From: Ophioceras dolichostomum
Taxonomy: Eukaryota > Ascomycota > Sordariomycetes > Magnaporthales > Ophioceraceae
Length of the DNA: 64,000 nt
Assembly: GCA_003049485.1 (NCBI GenBank)
Contig: PYST01000045.1
Span: 1-64,000, forward strand
Direction of reading: 5' to 3'
The position numbers were made by a program, and so were the translations under genes. Positions 38,792-48,100 of this stretch are shown piece by piece; within the stretch, counting starts at the first letter, position 1, and the number at the start of each line of letters is the position of its first letter. Under the pieces are notes generated by a model. That model did no database searches. It saw only the letters and a program-made list of their open reading frames with translations, and was not told the origin of the DNA.

Positions 38792-39466
38792 GTTGTTGAC
38801 TGACTGAGAAGGGAAAAAAAAAAGCAGAGTAAGCTTTGATGAGATGAGGAGATCCCCAGAATCAAGTTTCGAAAAGAATGAGAACTTATGAATTCACTCG
38901 GTTTTTACGCAAAAGGAGGGATATATGTAAGGAAGAATAGATTGAACAAAACATGTCTTTAGTAAACAACAGCTGTCCTTTTGGTGTAAAAATAAACTAC
39001 CCAGCCGAAGACGCGGCTAAAGATCGATGAAGTTTTTATCGGGCTCTGGTGAGCTTTGGTCGTCTGCTGCGACAGGAGCTGTCAGAGATCGCCACCCCCC
39101 TGAAAGCAAGCAAGCTCCTGAGAGCTAGGGGGCTGGAGCTTCGGGTTACCTCTCGATCTTTGCGCCGAACAATATCAACCGACAGTCTCAATTGCCATCG
39201 CGCGATTCAAGCTTGAAAGCTCAGATTGGATTAGTTATGTATAACGGTCTCGCCATTAAAACGAAGGCTTCCAGTGTGTTTAGGCCCGTCGGAGCTTAAT
39301 GTTCTCCGTTCTCGTTCATCATCATTATCATCTCTCTACCCATACAGTCATTCGGCTCATACCTATGTTCAGTCCCGGCTTTCCCTTAACATATTTACAA
39401 CCAGAAAAATAAAATGCCCAAATGTTCAGTTCATCCATCTCCTCTCCTTTGTCCAAAAAAAAAACC
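38792..39466. other. Intergenic: transporter promoter and glyoxalase 3' end
   Basis: A 675-bp gap between two minus-strand genes. The half next to 38791 should carry the transporter promoter and leader; an A-run sits at about 38815-38824. The half next to 39467 should be the glyoxalase 3' untranslated region. No other feature is visible. Confidence 0.6.
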
Positions 39467-40733
39467 TTAGAAGTTGTCCTTGCCCGAAAACCGCTCGTTC
39501 TGGACGATCTCGACCCAGTACCCGTCCGGGTCCAGCACGAAGGCCACATTCTTCATGCGTCCGTCCGTGAGGCGCTTCTTCCAGCCGACGTTCATCCCCT
39601 CGAAGCGGGCGCACGCCGCCTCGATGTTGTCGACCGACACGCAGATATGGCCGAACCCCTGCGGCTGGTCGTTGCCGTTGTGGTAGCTGAAGCCCTCGTC
39701 CTTCTCGGTGCCGTGGTTCCACGTCAACTCCAGGAGCCCCTCGCGGTCGGCGCCCGCCTCGCCCTGCTCCGAGTATCCGAGGAAGTAGAGCGTGAACCCG
39801 GCGTCCGGGTTGGCAGAGGTGCGGAGGAGCTTCATGCCCATCACGTCTTGGTAGAAGGCGAGGGACTTCTCGGCGTCTTTGACGCGGATCATTGTGTGGT
39901 TCTGTGGGTGGGAGATGGTAGGTAGGTACCATGGTTAGTAAGCGACGCCTTTTTTTCCCCCTCTAACGCTTTCACTCCTCCTCAGGAATACGAGATATTA
40001 GGGACGGCGTACGCACCATTCGGTATGTTGTGACGTCTGTCGTAGTCACATTCTCCGTCTCCTCCAGCGGCTTCTGCCCGATGATCTCGACCCAATACCC
40101 GTCCGGATCCAGCGCGAAGGCGATGTGCCTCATGCGGCCGTCCGTCAACTTCTTTTGGAACTTATAGCCCGCGTCCTCCAGGCGCTGGCACGCCGCCTGT
40201 ATGTTGTCGACGCTGATGCAGGTGTGGCCGAACCCGCGGTGCGGCTCCTTGTTGCCGTTGTTGATCGAGTACTCGGGGTCGCTCTCGGTGCCGTGGTTGT
40301 GGGTCAGCTCGATGATGCCCTCGCGGTCGAAGGTGCTGTGGCTATGCGACTTCGCCGAGGGCGAGTCGTAGGCCAGGAAGTACAGGTCGAACTTGGCCTC
40401 CGGGAAGGCGAGCTTCTTGATCACCTTCATGCCGAGGAACTCGTAGAACTTGACCGACTCCTTCGGGTCCTTCACTCGGATCATCGAGTGGTTGAACTTG
40501 TACGTCTTGACGTCCGTCGTGGTTGCCATGGTCGCGGTTCGTATCTGGTAACTGCTGGGGACTGTTTCGTCGTCGGGCTGCACATCAGACTTCTGGTCTT
40601 GAGAGTCCATACCATCCAGATAATTGAGAGCTTGGGGACACTTACGTCGAGAGGAGATAGGGCCTGGCCGGAATTTCGAGGTAAGTAAGGACGCTTGCAG
40701 TCGCAATCTCTGGACAGTTCGGACGGAATTCAT
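39467..40733 (-). CDS. Glyoxalase I (lactoylglutathione lyase), two-domain fungal form
   Basis: Converts the methylglyoxal-glutathione hemithioacetal to S-lactoylglutathione. Two tandem VOC/glyoxalase domains, as in yeast Glo1. Domain 1 starts at MATTTDVKTYKFNHSMIRVKD (ATG about 40529) and domain 2 at NHTMIRVKDAEKS. Both keep the metal-ligand set: His in NHxMIRVKD, Glu in the ELTxNHGTE motif, His in GFGHxCxSV and Glu in GYWVEI. The frame is open upstream to an ATG at 40733, adding MNSVRTVQRLRLQASLLTSK, a basic, Arg-rich mitochondrial-type presequence. A GTAAGT donor at 40645 with an ACAG acceptor at 40562 defines an optional 84-bp in-frame intron in this extension. The domains are separated by an intron of about 112-114 bp whose acceptor is 39903. 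The natural GTGCGT donor at 40016 leaves the phase off by one base, which suggests a GC donor at 40014 or a 1-bp error in TTT at 39900-39902. Confidence 0.88.
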
Positions 40734-41163
40734 CGGCCGTAAACCGGAGCAAGTTCACTAGGAAAGAGGAGAGGAGAGAAGAGGAAAGAGCGAAACGAGC
40801 GAAACGAGAATCTCGGATGGACTCTTGAGACTCGAGTATTCTGTGCAGCATTACCAATCGGCTGCAATCATTGCTCTTACCCCGCCAATGTTTCTGGCGA
40901 AGCATTGATCCGCACGTTTGACGTCAACGGCCAGACTAAGACCCTAACCCTGGATTCGGGACAGGGGTTCGTTGCTGAGGGGCGCATTGGCACATGCAGG
41001 GGTGGAGGAAGATTGGCCCAAGCTCTTCGAATTTTTTATTTTTTTTGTTCCGTGGAACTTTTGACCGCCCTCACCCTCCCTCGAAGCCCGCGAGTTTCGC
41101 ACCAACCCAAGCATTTCGTACACTACCTTCCTATCTCTCGCGATTGGAGGCATCCGTAACCCT
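40734..41163. promoter_or_regulatory. Divergent promoter between glyoxalase I and SRP40
   Basis: 430 bp separate the two divergent starts, so both promoters must share this stretch. It contains a telomere-like motif at 40941-40951 (listed separately) and a T-rich patch near 41033-41047. The glyoxalase-proximal part (40750-40815) is purine-rich with a repeated GAGCGAAACGAGCGAAACGAG element at about 40789-40809. Confidence 0.6.
40941..40951 (+). promoter_or_regulatory. Telomere-like ACCCTAACCCT motif
   Basis: The motif contains nearly two units of the CCCTAA telomeric repeat, 213 bp upstream of the SRP40 ATG. In fungi, Tbf1/Rap1-type Myb-domain proteins bind such motifs in promoters of ribosomal-protein and snoRNA genes. 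A site in front of a nucleolar ribosome-biogenesis gene fits that pattern, but binding is inferred. Confidence 0.4.
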
Positions 41164-42660
41164 ATGAGCGCTTCTAAACCTCCAGCCTGGCTCTTCGGTG
41201 ACGAGCCTACTCAGAAGACGACAACCAGCACTACATCCAAGCCGCCCTCGAAGGCCAAGCACGTGGGCATGGCACCCACTAAGAAATCGTCTTTGAAGGT
41301 GAAAAAGGAAGACAAGAAGAACAAGGTGGTTAAGGCTACTAAAACCGCCGCTTCGAGCTCTTCCAAGGCCCATCCTCCGGCCCAACTTCTCGACCTCGTC
41401 GAATCTTTTCTCTCCGACCACTCGAGCAAGAAGGCCCACGAGGAATTCAAGCAGCACCGCGCAAAGAATGGCTGGCCTGCCACGGGGAAATCGGCCAAGT
41501 CGGCGCAGCCGCAGTCTCTCGTCTCCGTATTCAACGCTTGGGAAGCTTCCCTCAACGACACCGCTACCGCCAAGCCAGCGAAGAAGGAATCCGGCAAAGC
41601 GGCTGCCGTCATAAAAGTCAGCTCCAGCAGCGACAGCAGTGACGACAGCAGCAGCAGCGATGGCAAGGGCGGAGACGCAGACGTGGATATGATGGATGTG
41701 GAGGAGGATAGCGACAGCTCATCCTCGTCGAGCAGCAGCTCTAGCAGCAGCTCCAGCGACAGCGAAGATGACGCCCGAGGCGCGGCTGTACAGCAATCGA
41801 GACCATTGAAGCGGAAGGAGCGATCGGACAGTTCCTCATCCTCGTCGTCGTCCTCTTCTAGCTCCAGCTCTAGCTCCGAGGACAAGCGGCCTCAAATCAA
41901 GAAGTTGAAGTTTGCCAAGGCCGCGGCGGCAGAGAGCGACTCTGACATCTCTTCCTCCTCGTCTTCTTCGTCGTCCAGCTCGTCTTCGGGCTCGGACAGC
42001 GGCGATTCGGATGGGGACGTCGATGTCGATGTCAATGTCGACGCCGAGTCCGATGATGACAGCTCGTCCTCGTCGAGCTCTTCGTCGAGCTCGTCGTCTT
42101 CTTCGGGGTCAGATTCCGAATCTGAGGACGAACGGGCCGCGAAGGTCCCACTACCAGAGTCGTCATCGTCAGGCTCTAGCGACGACGATGAAGGCGATTC
42201 GTCCGACTCCGAGGAGCAGCAGACGGGAAAGAATGGCATCGGCGGTAGCAGCAAGAAGCATATCAAGAAAGAAGAAGCCGAGGACAAGCACGGGTCCGAC
42301 ACATCAGTCACCATGGGCAAGACGTCGCCCGAGTTCTTCCCCGTCAGCAAGTTCGCGCCTCTACCGCCGGAGCCCGCCGACCAACTCAAACTCAACAACC
42401 GGGGCAAGAAGGATGCCGGCGGCGGTAAGAAGGCGCAAAACTTGCCGTTCTCGCGCATCCGCAAGGACATCATCGTCGACCCCCGCCTACAGTCCAACGC
42501 GTTCAACCCGGCGGACGAGTGGGGCCAGCGGGCGCACGAGGACCTGATCGTGACTAAGGGCAAGGGTTTCACTAAGGAGAAGAACAAGAAGAAGAAGGGG
42601 AGCTACCGGGGAGGGCGCATCGATACCAATGCCCGCAACGGGATCAAGTTTGAGGATTAG
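41164..42660 (+). CDS. SRP40: SRP40 / Nopp140-like nucleolar phosphoprotein
   Basis: Single exon, 498 residues. The N-terminal part includes PPAQLLDLVESFLSDHSSKK (about residues 75-95), a LisH-like helical segment followed by AHEEFKQHRAKNGW. The centre has at least four long polyserine blocks separated by acidic patches and short basic linkers such as RPLKRKER, the alternating acidic/basic layout of Nopp140 and yeast Srp40, which are heavily phosphorylated by casein kinase 2. The last 71 residues, from PFSRIRKD to ARNGIKFED, form the conserved SRP40 C-terminal domain (NAF and GxRAHEDLIVTKGKGFTKEK-like core). The protein should act in the nucleolus as a chaperone for snoRNPs and ribosome assembly. 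It is transcribed divergently from glyoxalase I. Identification is firm; the exact length of the serine blocks could vary between strains. Confidence 0.93.
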   Translation: MSASKPPAWLFGDEPTQKTTTSTTSKPPSKAKHVGMAPTKKSSLKVKKEDKKNKVVKATKTAASSSSKAHPPAQLLDLVESFLSDHSSKKAHEEFKQHRAKNGWPATGKSAKSAQPQSLVSVFNAWEASLNDTATAKPAKKESGKAAAVIKVSSSSDSSDDSSSSDGKGGDADVDMMDVEEDSDSSSSSSSSSSSSSSDSEDDARGAAVQQSRPLKRKERSDSSSSSSSSSSSSSSSSEDKRPQIKKLKFAKAAAAESDSDISSSSSSSSSSSSSGSDSGDSDGDVDVDVNVDAESDDDSSSSSSSSSSSSSSSGSDSESEDERAAKVPLPESSSSGSSDDDEGDSSDSEEQQTGKNGIGGSSKKHIKKEEAEDKHGSDTSVTMGKTSPEFFPVSKFAPLPPEPADQLKLNNRGKKDAGGGKKAQNLPFSRIRKDIIVDPRLQSNAFNPADEWGQRAHEDLIVTKGKGFTKEKNKKKKGSYRGGRIDTNARNGIKFED

Positions 42661-43122
42661 ACGGCGATTAGACTTGAGGTGTTGATAGAAGTAGGCAGGC
42701 ACGGGCACGGTCACGGGCACAACAGGCGGCGTTCACACCTGAGAACAAAAGTTTAAAGAGCCGTTAGACGAAGATGACATCGACAACCAGTTGCGTCGCT
42801 ATTTGCGTTGTCTAGGCTGAGGATACTTATTTCGTTCACGGATACATACCTAGCTAAGTTTTTGGGGAACTCGGTCTTTTACTGGGAACTTTTGTACTTC
42901 ACAATACACTGCGGTTCGGATTAACGCAGGAGGAAAAAGCAAGCTGATCGATTATGGCCAAAATGGGAGAAAAGCAGAATGAAAATTGGGACTATCCAAA
43001 TATTGCCCTTGTCCCTACCTAGCTGGCTTCTCCGACTCCAGATCTCTCTGTTCGTCGTTCCTTCTGTCTCCTGACTTGCTTGCTTAACGACGATGCCACG
43101 GTTTATTCGCCAGCGCACGGAA
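42661..43122. other. Convergent intergenic region
   Basis: A 462-bp gap between SRP40 (plus) and the following minus-strand gene. It should hold both 3' untranslated regions. A short GGGCACGG-type repeat lies at about 42698-42720. No other feature is visible. Confidence 0.6.
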
Positions 43123-44041
43123 TCACTTGAGATGAGGCCGCCTACGCCCGACAGGCTGCCACTGCCGACACATTCCAGCGAGGGCCTCTTCTAGCTCGTT
43201 CAGGTTGAAGGCCCGGAAGCCGTCGATGACGCCCTCGACCTGATACCCAACCATCGTCTTGGTCAGCTCGTCCGCCCTCGACGGCTCCGCGGCGATGACC
43301 GCAGCGTCCGCAGAGTACAAGCCAATTCGCGGATAGAGCTGCACCGCCTCCACCCGCCCACGACGGCGGCGGGGGTTGGGAGGCGGCCTGACGTAGATCT
43401 CCTTGAAGAACCGGACCAAGTACACAGTCGGGTGGCCGCAGGGGGTGTAGCGCGCGCCGTCCTCGTACAGGTCGTCACGCATGAGGTCGGCGCTGTAGCG
43501 GCGCTGTAGCGGCGCTCGTTGCGGCGGACGTCCTCGTTGAGCTGGGAGATCAGGTCGTAGAGGCACTGGGCAACCTCGACGGTGTCGGCGTTTAAGCCTA
43601 GCCACTCGCGCACCTGGGCGAGGTAGAAGTCGCGCGTGTGCTGCACCTCGCTGGCGAGGCGCTCCGTGCAGGCCTGGTAGAGCAGCATGTCGCGCTTCTC
43701 GGAGCAGCACGAGTAGAAAGAGCGGCGAAGCCTTGGGGGGTTGTAGTTGTAGTATACGGGACTTGGTGGGGGGTCCGAGTCGGTGGACGACGACGACGAC
43801 GAGGAGCCGTCGAGGGAGTCCGCGAACTGGCTGGAGCCAGGGGTGTCTGGTGGGGTGTAGTCGGAGGGGCTGTGGCTCTCTTCTGACATCGCCTCGTCGA
43901 CTCGCCCTCGTCTTCGTTCTCGTCCCAGTCCTCGACCCCGTCCTCGAACCCCTCAAACCTGTCCTCCAATCCTTCCTCGATATCGACCTCGATCTCACCT
44001 TCTATGTCATATCTGATCCAGACGTCGGGAACTCCAGCCAT
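43123..44041 (-). CDS. Unrecognised protein, frame broken by an 11-bp tandem duplication
   Basis: No family recognised. The convincing frame starts at ATG 43889 (MSEESHSPSDYTPPDTPG), with a Ser/Pro-rich acidic N-terminus and polyserine, followed by a structured part with YSCCSEKRDMLLYQACTERL and a helix-rich segment ending NERRYSA. At 43490-43511 an 11-bp unit is duplicated in tandem, after which this frame is meaningless. A neighbouring frame resumes exactly there with YSADLMRDDLYEDGARYTPC and runs through a loop of RRRRGR, then VGYQVEGVIDGFRAFNLNEL, to the stop at 43123. Counting one repeat copy gives 252 codons exactly. An upstream ATG at 44041 with a better context opens an acidic peptide (MAGVPDVWIRYDIEGEIEVD) in yet another frame, so a second break near 43900 is possible. 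The gene is either recently inactivated or mis-assembled. Confidence 0.6.
43490..43511. repeat. Frameshifting 11-bp tandem duplication
   Basis: Two adjacent copies of CGGCGCTGTAG, followed by the beginning of a third (CGGCGCTCG). The duplication adds 11 bp inside the minus-strand coding sequence and changes the frame; reading only one copy joins the two halves of the protein seamlessly. Confidence 0.85.
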
Positions 44042-45110
44042 CTTAGTTTAGGGCTTATAAGGGGAGGAAGTGAGGGAAGAGACTGAAGGCGGGAGGCTCG
44101 TAGACGTCGATGAAAAGGAGGTTTCTCACTGTAGCGAGATGGTTTGTGGTTTCATGAAAGGTGGTAACGCAGTCTAGTCTGGAGTCTGCCCTTGAACAAC
44201 AGTCCGAAAGGGCTGTCGTGGCACAAGTTCACTTAACCACATCTTATACTACCAGTACTCGCGTGGCTGGGGCCCGGCTTCGCCATTGTTAGCAATGCGC
44301 TAAACGGTGGGGAGACCTGCGGACAAAGGCCATGTTTCCATGTTTTTCCGAGGTGATTGAACAAAGAAAATAGGAGAGCTACGGGGAGCAAGTACTTGGC
44401 TTTTTGATAAATTTTGAGAAAGAAGCACTGCGGTTTCATGCTGAACTTCGCACGAATACGGGCCCGCCAATGGAATTCAGTTTCGAGAAAGTTATTTGGA
44501 GTCTGGAGCCTTTGTTCTCATGTCATGGACAACGAAGCCGTAGCCGGCAAGTTAGGTGCATCACCATCACGGGGCCATTCAGGGGTAAGATCTACTGGCC
44601 CCTAACCCCCGCTGGAGCTTTCGTATATCAATTGGGCCGTATTAGTCGTTGCGGTGGCTTCAGAAACCAAAAGAAACTCGAATAGAATGCATTTTATGTT
44701 TCCTAGAAACAAGAAAATGAAAGAGAAAATACCAAAGCAGGGCGAATGTTGGGCGAAAACTGCACATTAACGAAACAGGAACGAAGATGAAGACACCCAA
44801 GTTGCCCGTCACCGCCTTTAATACCAGAAAACATTTTTCTGCCGCTTCAATGCCCCGCGATTCCGAGCTGCTCCGTGTACCCCGCGCCCGAAGGAGTCAC
44901 TAACAGTTCAGCGGGCGACAGTGAGGGATTGTGCTGACTTTGTCGTAAATTTCGGGCGGCAGTACTGATTAACTGTTAGCGATCCGACCGCGTCGCTCCT
45001 TGCACGAGGGAATATAATCTCGAACCGGTCTCGGAACCTCGCAGCAGGCCCTTCCCAACGAGGACGGGGACAAGGCCGATACCCTCGTGATCGCGAAAAT
45101 CCACGTCACA
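44042..45110. other. Divergent intergenic region; purine-gene promoter
   Basis: About 1.07 kb between a minus-strand gene and the FGAM synthase gene. No gene seen; a 93-codon frame at 44404-44685 lacks an ATG at its start and resembles nothing. A GAGTCA element at 44894-44899 (TGACTC on the minus strand), 212 bp upstream of the FGAM synthase ATG, matches the core site of the Gcn4/Cpc1 general amino-acid control activator, which also induces purine genes in yeast. That assignment is inference from a six-base match. Confidence 0.5.
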
Positions 45111-48100
45111 ATGGCGCACCATGTGCTTCTCGGGGCGAATTGCTTCACTGCCTCTGAAGCCCAGAAGCTCCTAGATCGGGTAAGTGCCCTGCATGAGAAG
45201 CTCGAGGACCTGACTGGCCTGGCGTTTTAAGAAAGCTCTAACATCCGAAACTCCGCGTAGTGCAACAAACAAGGCAGCAAGAAGGTCAATGATATCCGTG
45301 GAAACTGGGTGTACTACGTGGACCTGAAAAACATCACCTCCACTGCCACCGACCGCGCCGTCCTAAGCAGCATCGCGCAGCTCCTCCAGATCTCCGATCC
45401 GTCCCTGCCACTGCCCGCCGGCCATGCTGGGAAGAGCGCCCAGTTCTACATCACGCCTCGGGGGATCAGCCCCTGGTCGTCCCAGGCGACGAGCATCGCC
45501 CACGTCTGCAACTTGAAGGAGCAGGTCCACCGGATCGAGCGCGGCCGCATCGTCACGATCGAGTTCGAGGAGCCGTTCGACGGCGAGAAAGACCTGACGT
45601 TCCGAGATGTCATCCACGACCGTATGACCGAGACCTTCGCGCTCGAGCCGCCTTCTCTGGACGGGATGTTCAACGAGGGGGAGCGTGCGCCGCTCGTGAT
45701 CGTCGACATCTTCGCTCCGGGCAACGGCAGCCCCCTCGAGGCGCTGGAGGCGTACAACAAGAAGATGGGCCTGGCGCTGGACCAGTCTGAGATGGAGTAC
45801 CTGGTCGAGACGTACACCAGGCTCGGGCGCCCGCCGCACGACGTCGAGCTCTTCATGTTCGCGCAGGTCAACTCGGAGCACTGCCGGCACAAGGTGTTCA
45901 ACGCCAGCTGGAACATCGACGGCAGAGCCGAGGACACGAGCCTGTTCCAGATGATCCGGAACACGCACAAGCAGACGCCCGAGTTCACAGTGTCGGCGTA
46001 CTCGGACAACGCGGCGGTGCTGAGCGGCAACGTGGCCAACTACTGGGCGCCCGACTACGCCACCGGCGTCTGGAGGCTGACCAGGGAGGTCCAGCACTCG
46101 GTCATCAAGGCCGAGACGCACAACCACCCCACAGCCATCTCGCCGTTCCCCGGCGCGGCCACCGGCGCAGGGGGCGAGATCAGAGACGAGGGCGCCGTCG
46201 GCAGGGGCTCCTCGCCCAAGGTCGGCCTGTGCGGCTTCTTCGTGTCGGACCTGAACATACCCGGCGCCGAGCGGCCGTGGGAGACGGACATCGGGAAGCC
46301 GTTCCACTACGCGAGCAGCCTGGACATCATGCTGGAGGCGCCCATCGGCGCGGCGCGCTTCTCGAACGAGTACGGCCGCGCCTCGCTGGCGGGCTGCTTC
46401 CGGACGCTGCTCACCAACACGGGAGGTAGTAGCAGCGAGGACGGCGAAGACGGCACGACGACGCCGGCCGCCGACGAGTGGAGGGGCTACCACAAGCCGA
46501 TCATGATAGCGGGCGGACAGGGCGTCTGCCGGCCCCAGCACGCGCTGAAGGACCCTTCGGTGGTGCAACCCTCCGCGCACGCCATCGTGCTCGGCGGGCC
46601 CGCCATGCTGATCGGGCTGGGGGGCGGCGCGGCCTCGAGCAGCGCGTCGGGCGAGGCCAGCGCCGAGCTGGACTTCAACAGCGTGCAGCGGGGGAACCCG
46701 GAGATGGAGCGCCGCGCGCAGATGGTGATCAACGCGTGCGTCTCTCTGGGCGCCGAGAACCCCATCGCGTTCATCCACGACGTCGGGGCTGGGGGCTTAT
46801 CCAACGCGCTGCCCGAGATCGTGCGCGACGCCGGGTTCGGGGGCCGCTTCGAGCTGCGCCAGATCGACTCCGTCGACAACAGGATGTCGCCCCTCGAGAT
46901 CTGGGCCAACGAGTCGCAGGAGCGGTACGTGCTGCTGGTCAACAGCGAGGGTCTGAACCGCTTCTCGCGCATCTGCCGGAGGGAACGGTGCCCCTTCGCG
47001 ACCGTCGGCACCGTCGTGCCCCGTGACGACGAGTCTCTTGCAGGCGACAGCGACACCAAGCTCGTCCTCACGGACCGCGAGTCCCCCTCGCACCCGGTCC
47101 CCATAGACCTGCCCATGAGCGCGCTCTTCCCCCCGGGCCGGAAGCAGACGCGCACGACGCAGACCGTCAAGCGCAACCTGAAGCCGTTCGACGCGGCCGC
47201 GAGCTTGAAGAAGATCTACAGCGAGGAGTTGGGCCTAAGCGACGCGATCGCCAAGGCCACGGAGCTGGTGTTCAGCCTCCCCGCCGTGGGGTCCAAGATG
47301 TTCCTCATCACCATCGGCGACCGCACGGTGGGAGGGCTGACGACGCGCGACCAGCTCGTGGGGCCGTGGCAGACGCCCGTCGCCGACGTGGCCATCACGC
47401 TTGCGTCTTTTTCCGTTGACTCAGCTGGCGAGAACAAAAACAACCACAACCGTCACGGCGAGGCCATGGCCGTCGGCGAGCGCCCCACCCTGGCGCTCAT
47501 CTCCCCCGCCGCATCGGCGCGCATGGCCGTCGCCGAGTCGCTCACGAACCTGTGCGCCGCGGACCTGCAGGCCGACCGCGACGTGCGGGGGGACCTGCGC
47601 CGCGTCAAGCTGTCGGCCAACTGGATGGCCGCCGTGTCGCACCCGGGAGAAGGGGCGAGCCTTTACGAGGCCGTGCGCGCCATCGGCATGGAGCTTTGTC
47701 CGGAGCTGCGCGTGTCGATCCCCGTGGGCAAGGACTCGACGTCCATGAAGGCGTCGTGGCGGGACCGCGGCACGGGCGAGACGAGGAGCGTGACGGCGCC
47801 GGTGTCGGTTGTGATTTCGGCGTTTGCGCCGGTGGAGGATGTGAGGAGGACGTGGACGCCGCAGCTGAGGAGGGTTGAGGATCATGGTGTGGGAGAGTCG
47901 GTGCTGATGTTTGTGGACCTTGCTGAGGGACGGGCCGCGATGGGCGGGTCGGCGCTCGCGCAGGTTTTGGGCGGGCAGTTGGGGGATGTTTGTCCGGATG
48001 TGAGATCGACGAAGCTGCTGCTGGATTACTTTGATGCTGTTAATCAGATGCATCGGGATGCTGATGGGGTGGTGCTGGCATATCATGATCGGTCGGATGG

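Noticed and set aside
41211..42587. Long Ser/Leu/Glu/Asp-rich frames antisense to SRP40
   Set aside because: They are the complement of polyserine and acidic codon repeats in SRP40.
45363..46778. 471-codon open frame antisense to FGAM synthase
   Set aside because: Strong G/C third-position bias removes stops from the opposite strand; the translation is Arg/Val/Gly-rich shadow sequence with no motifs.
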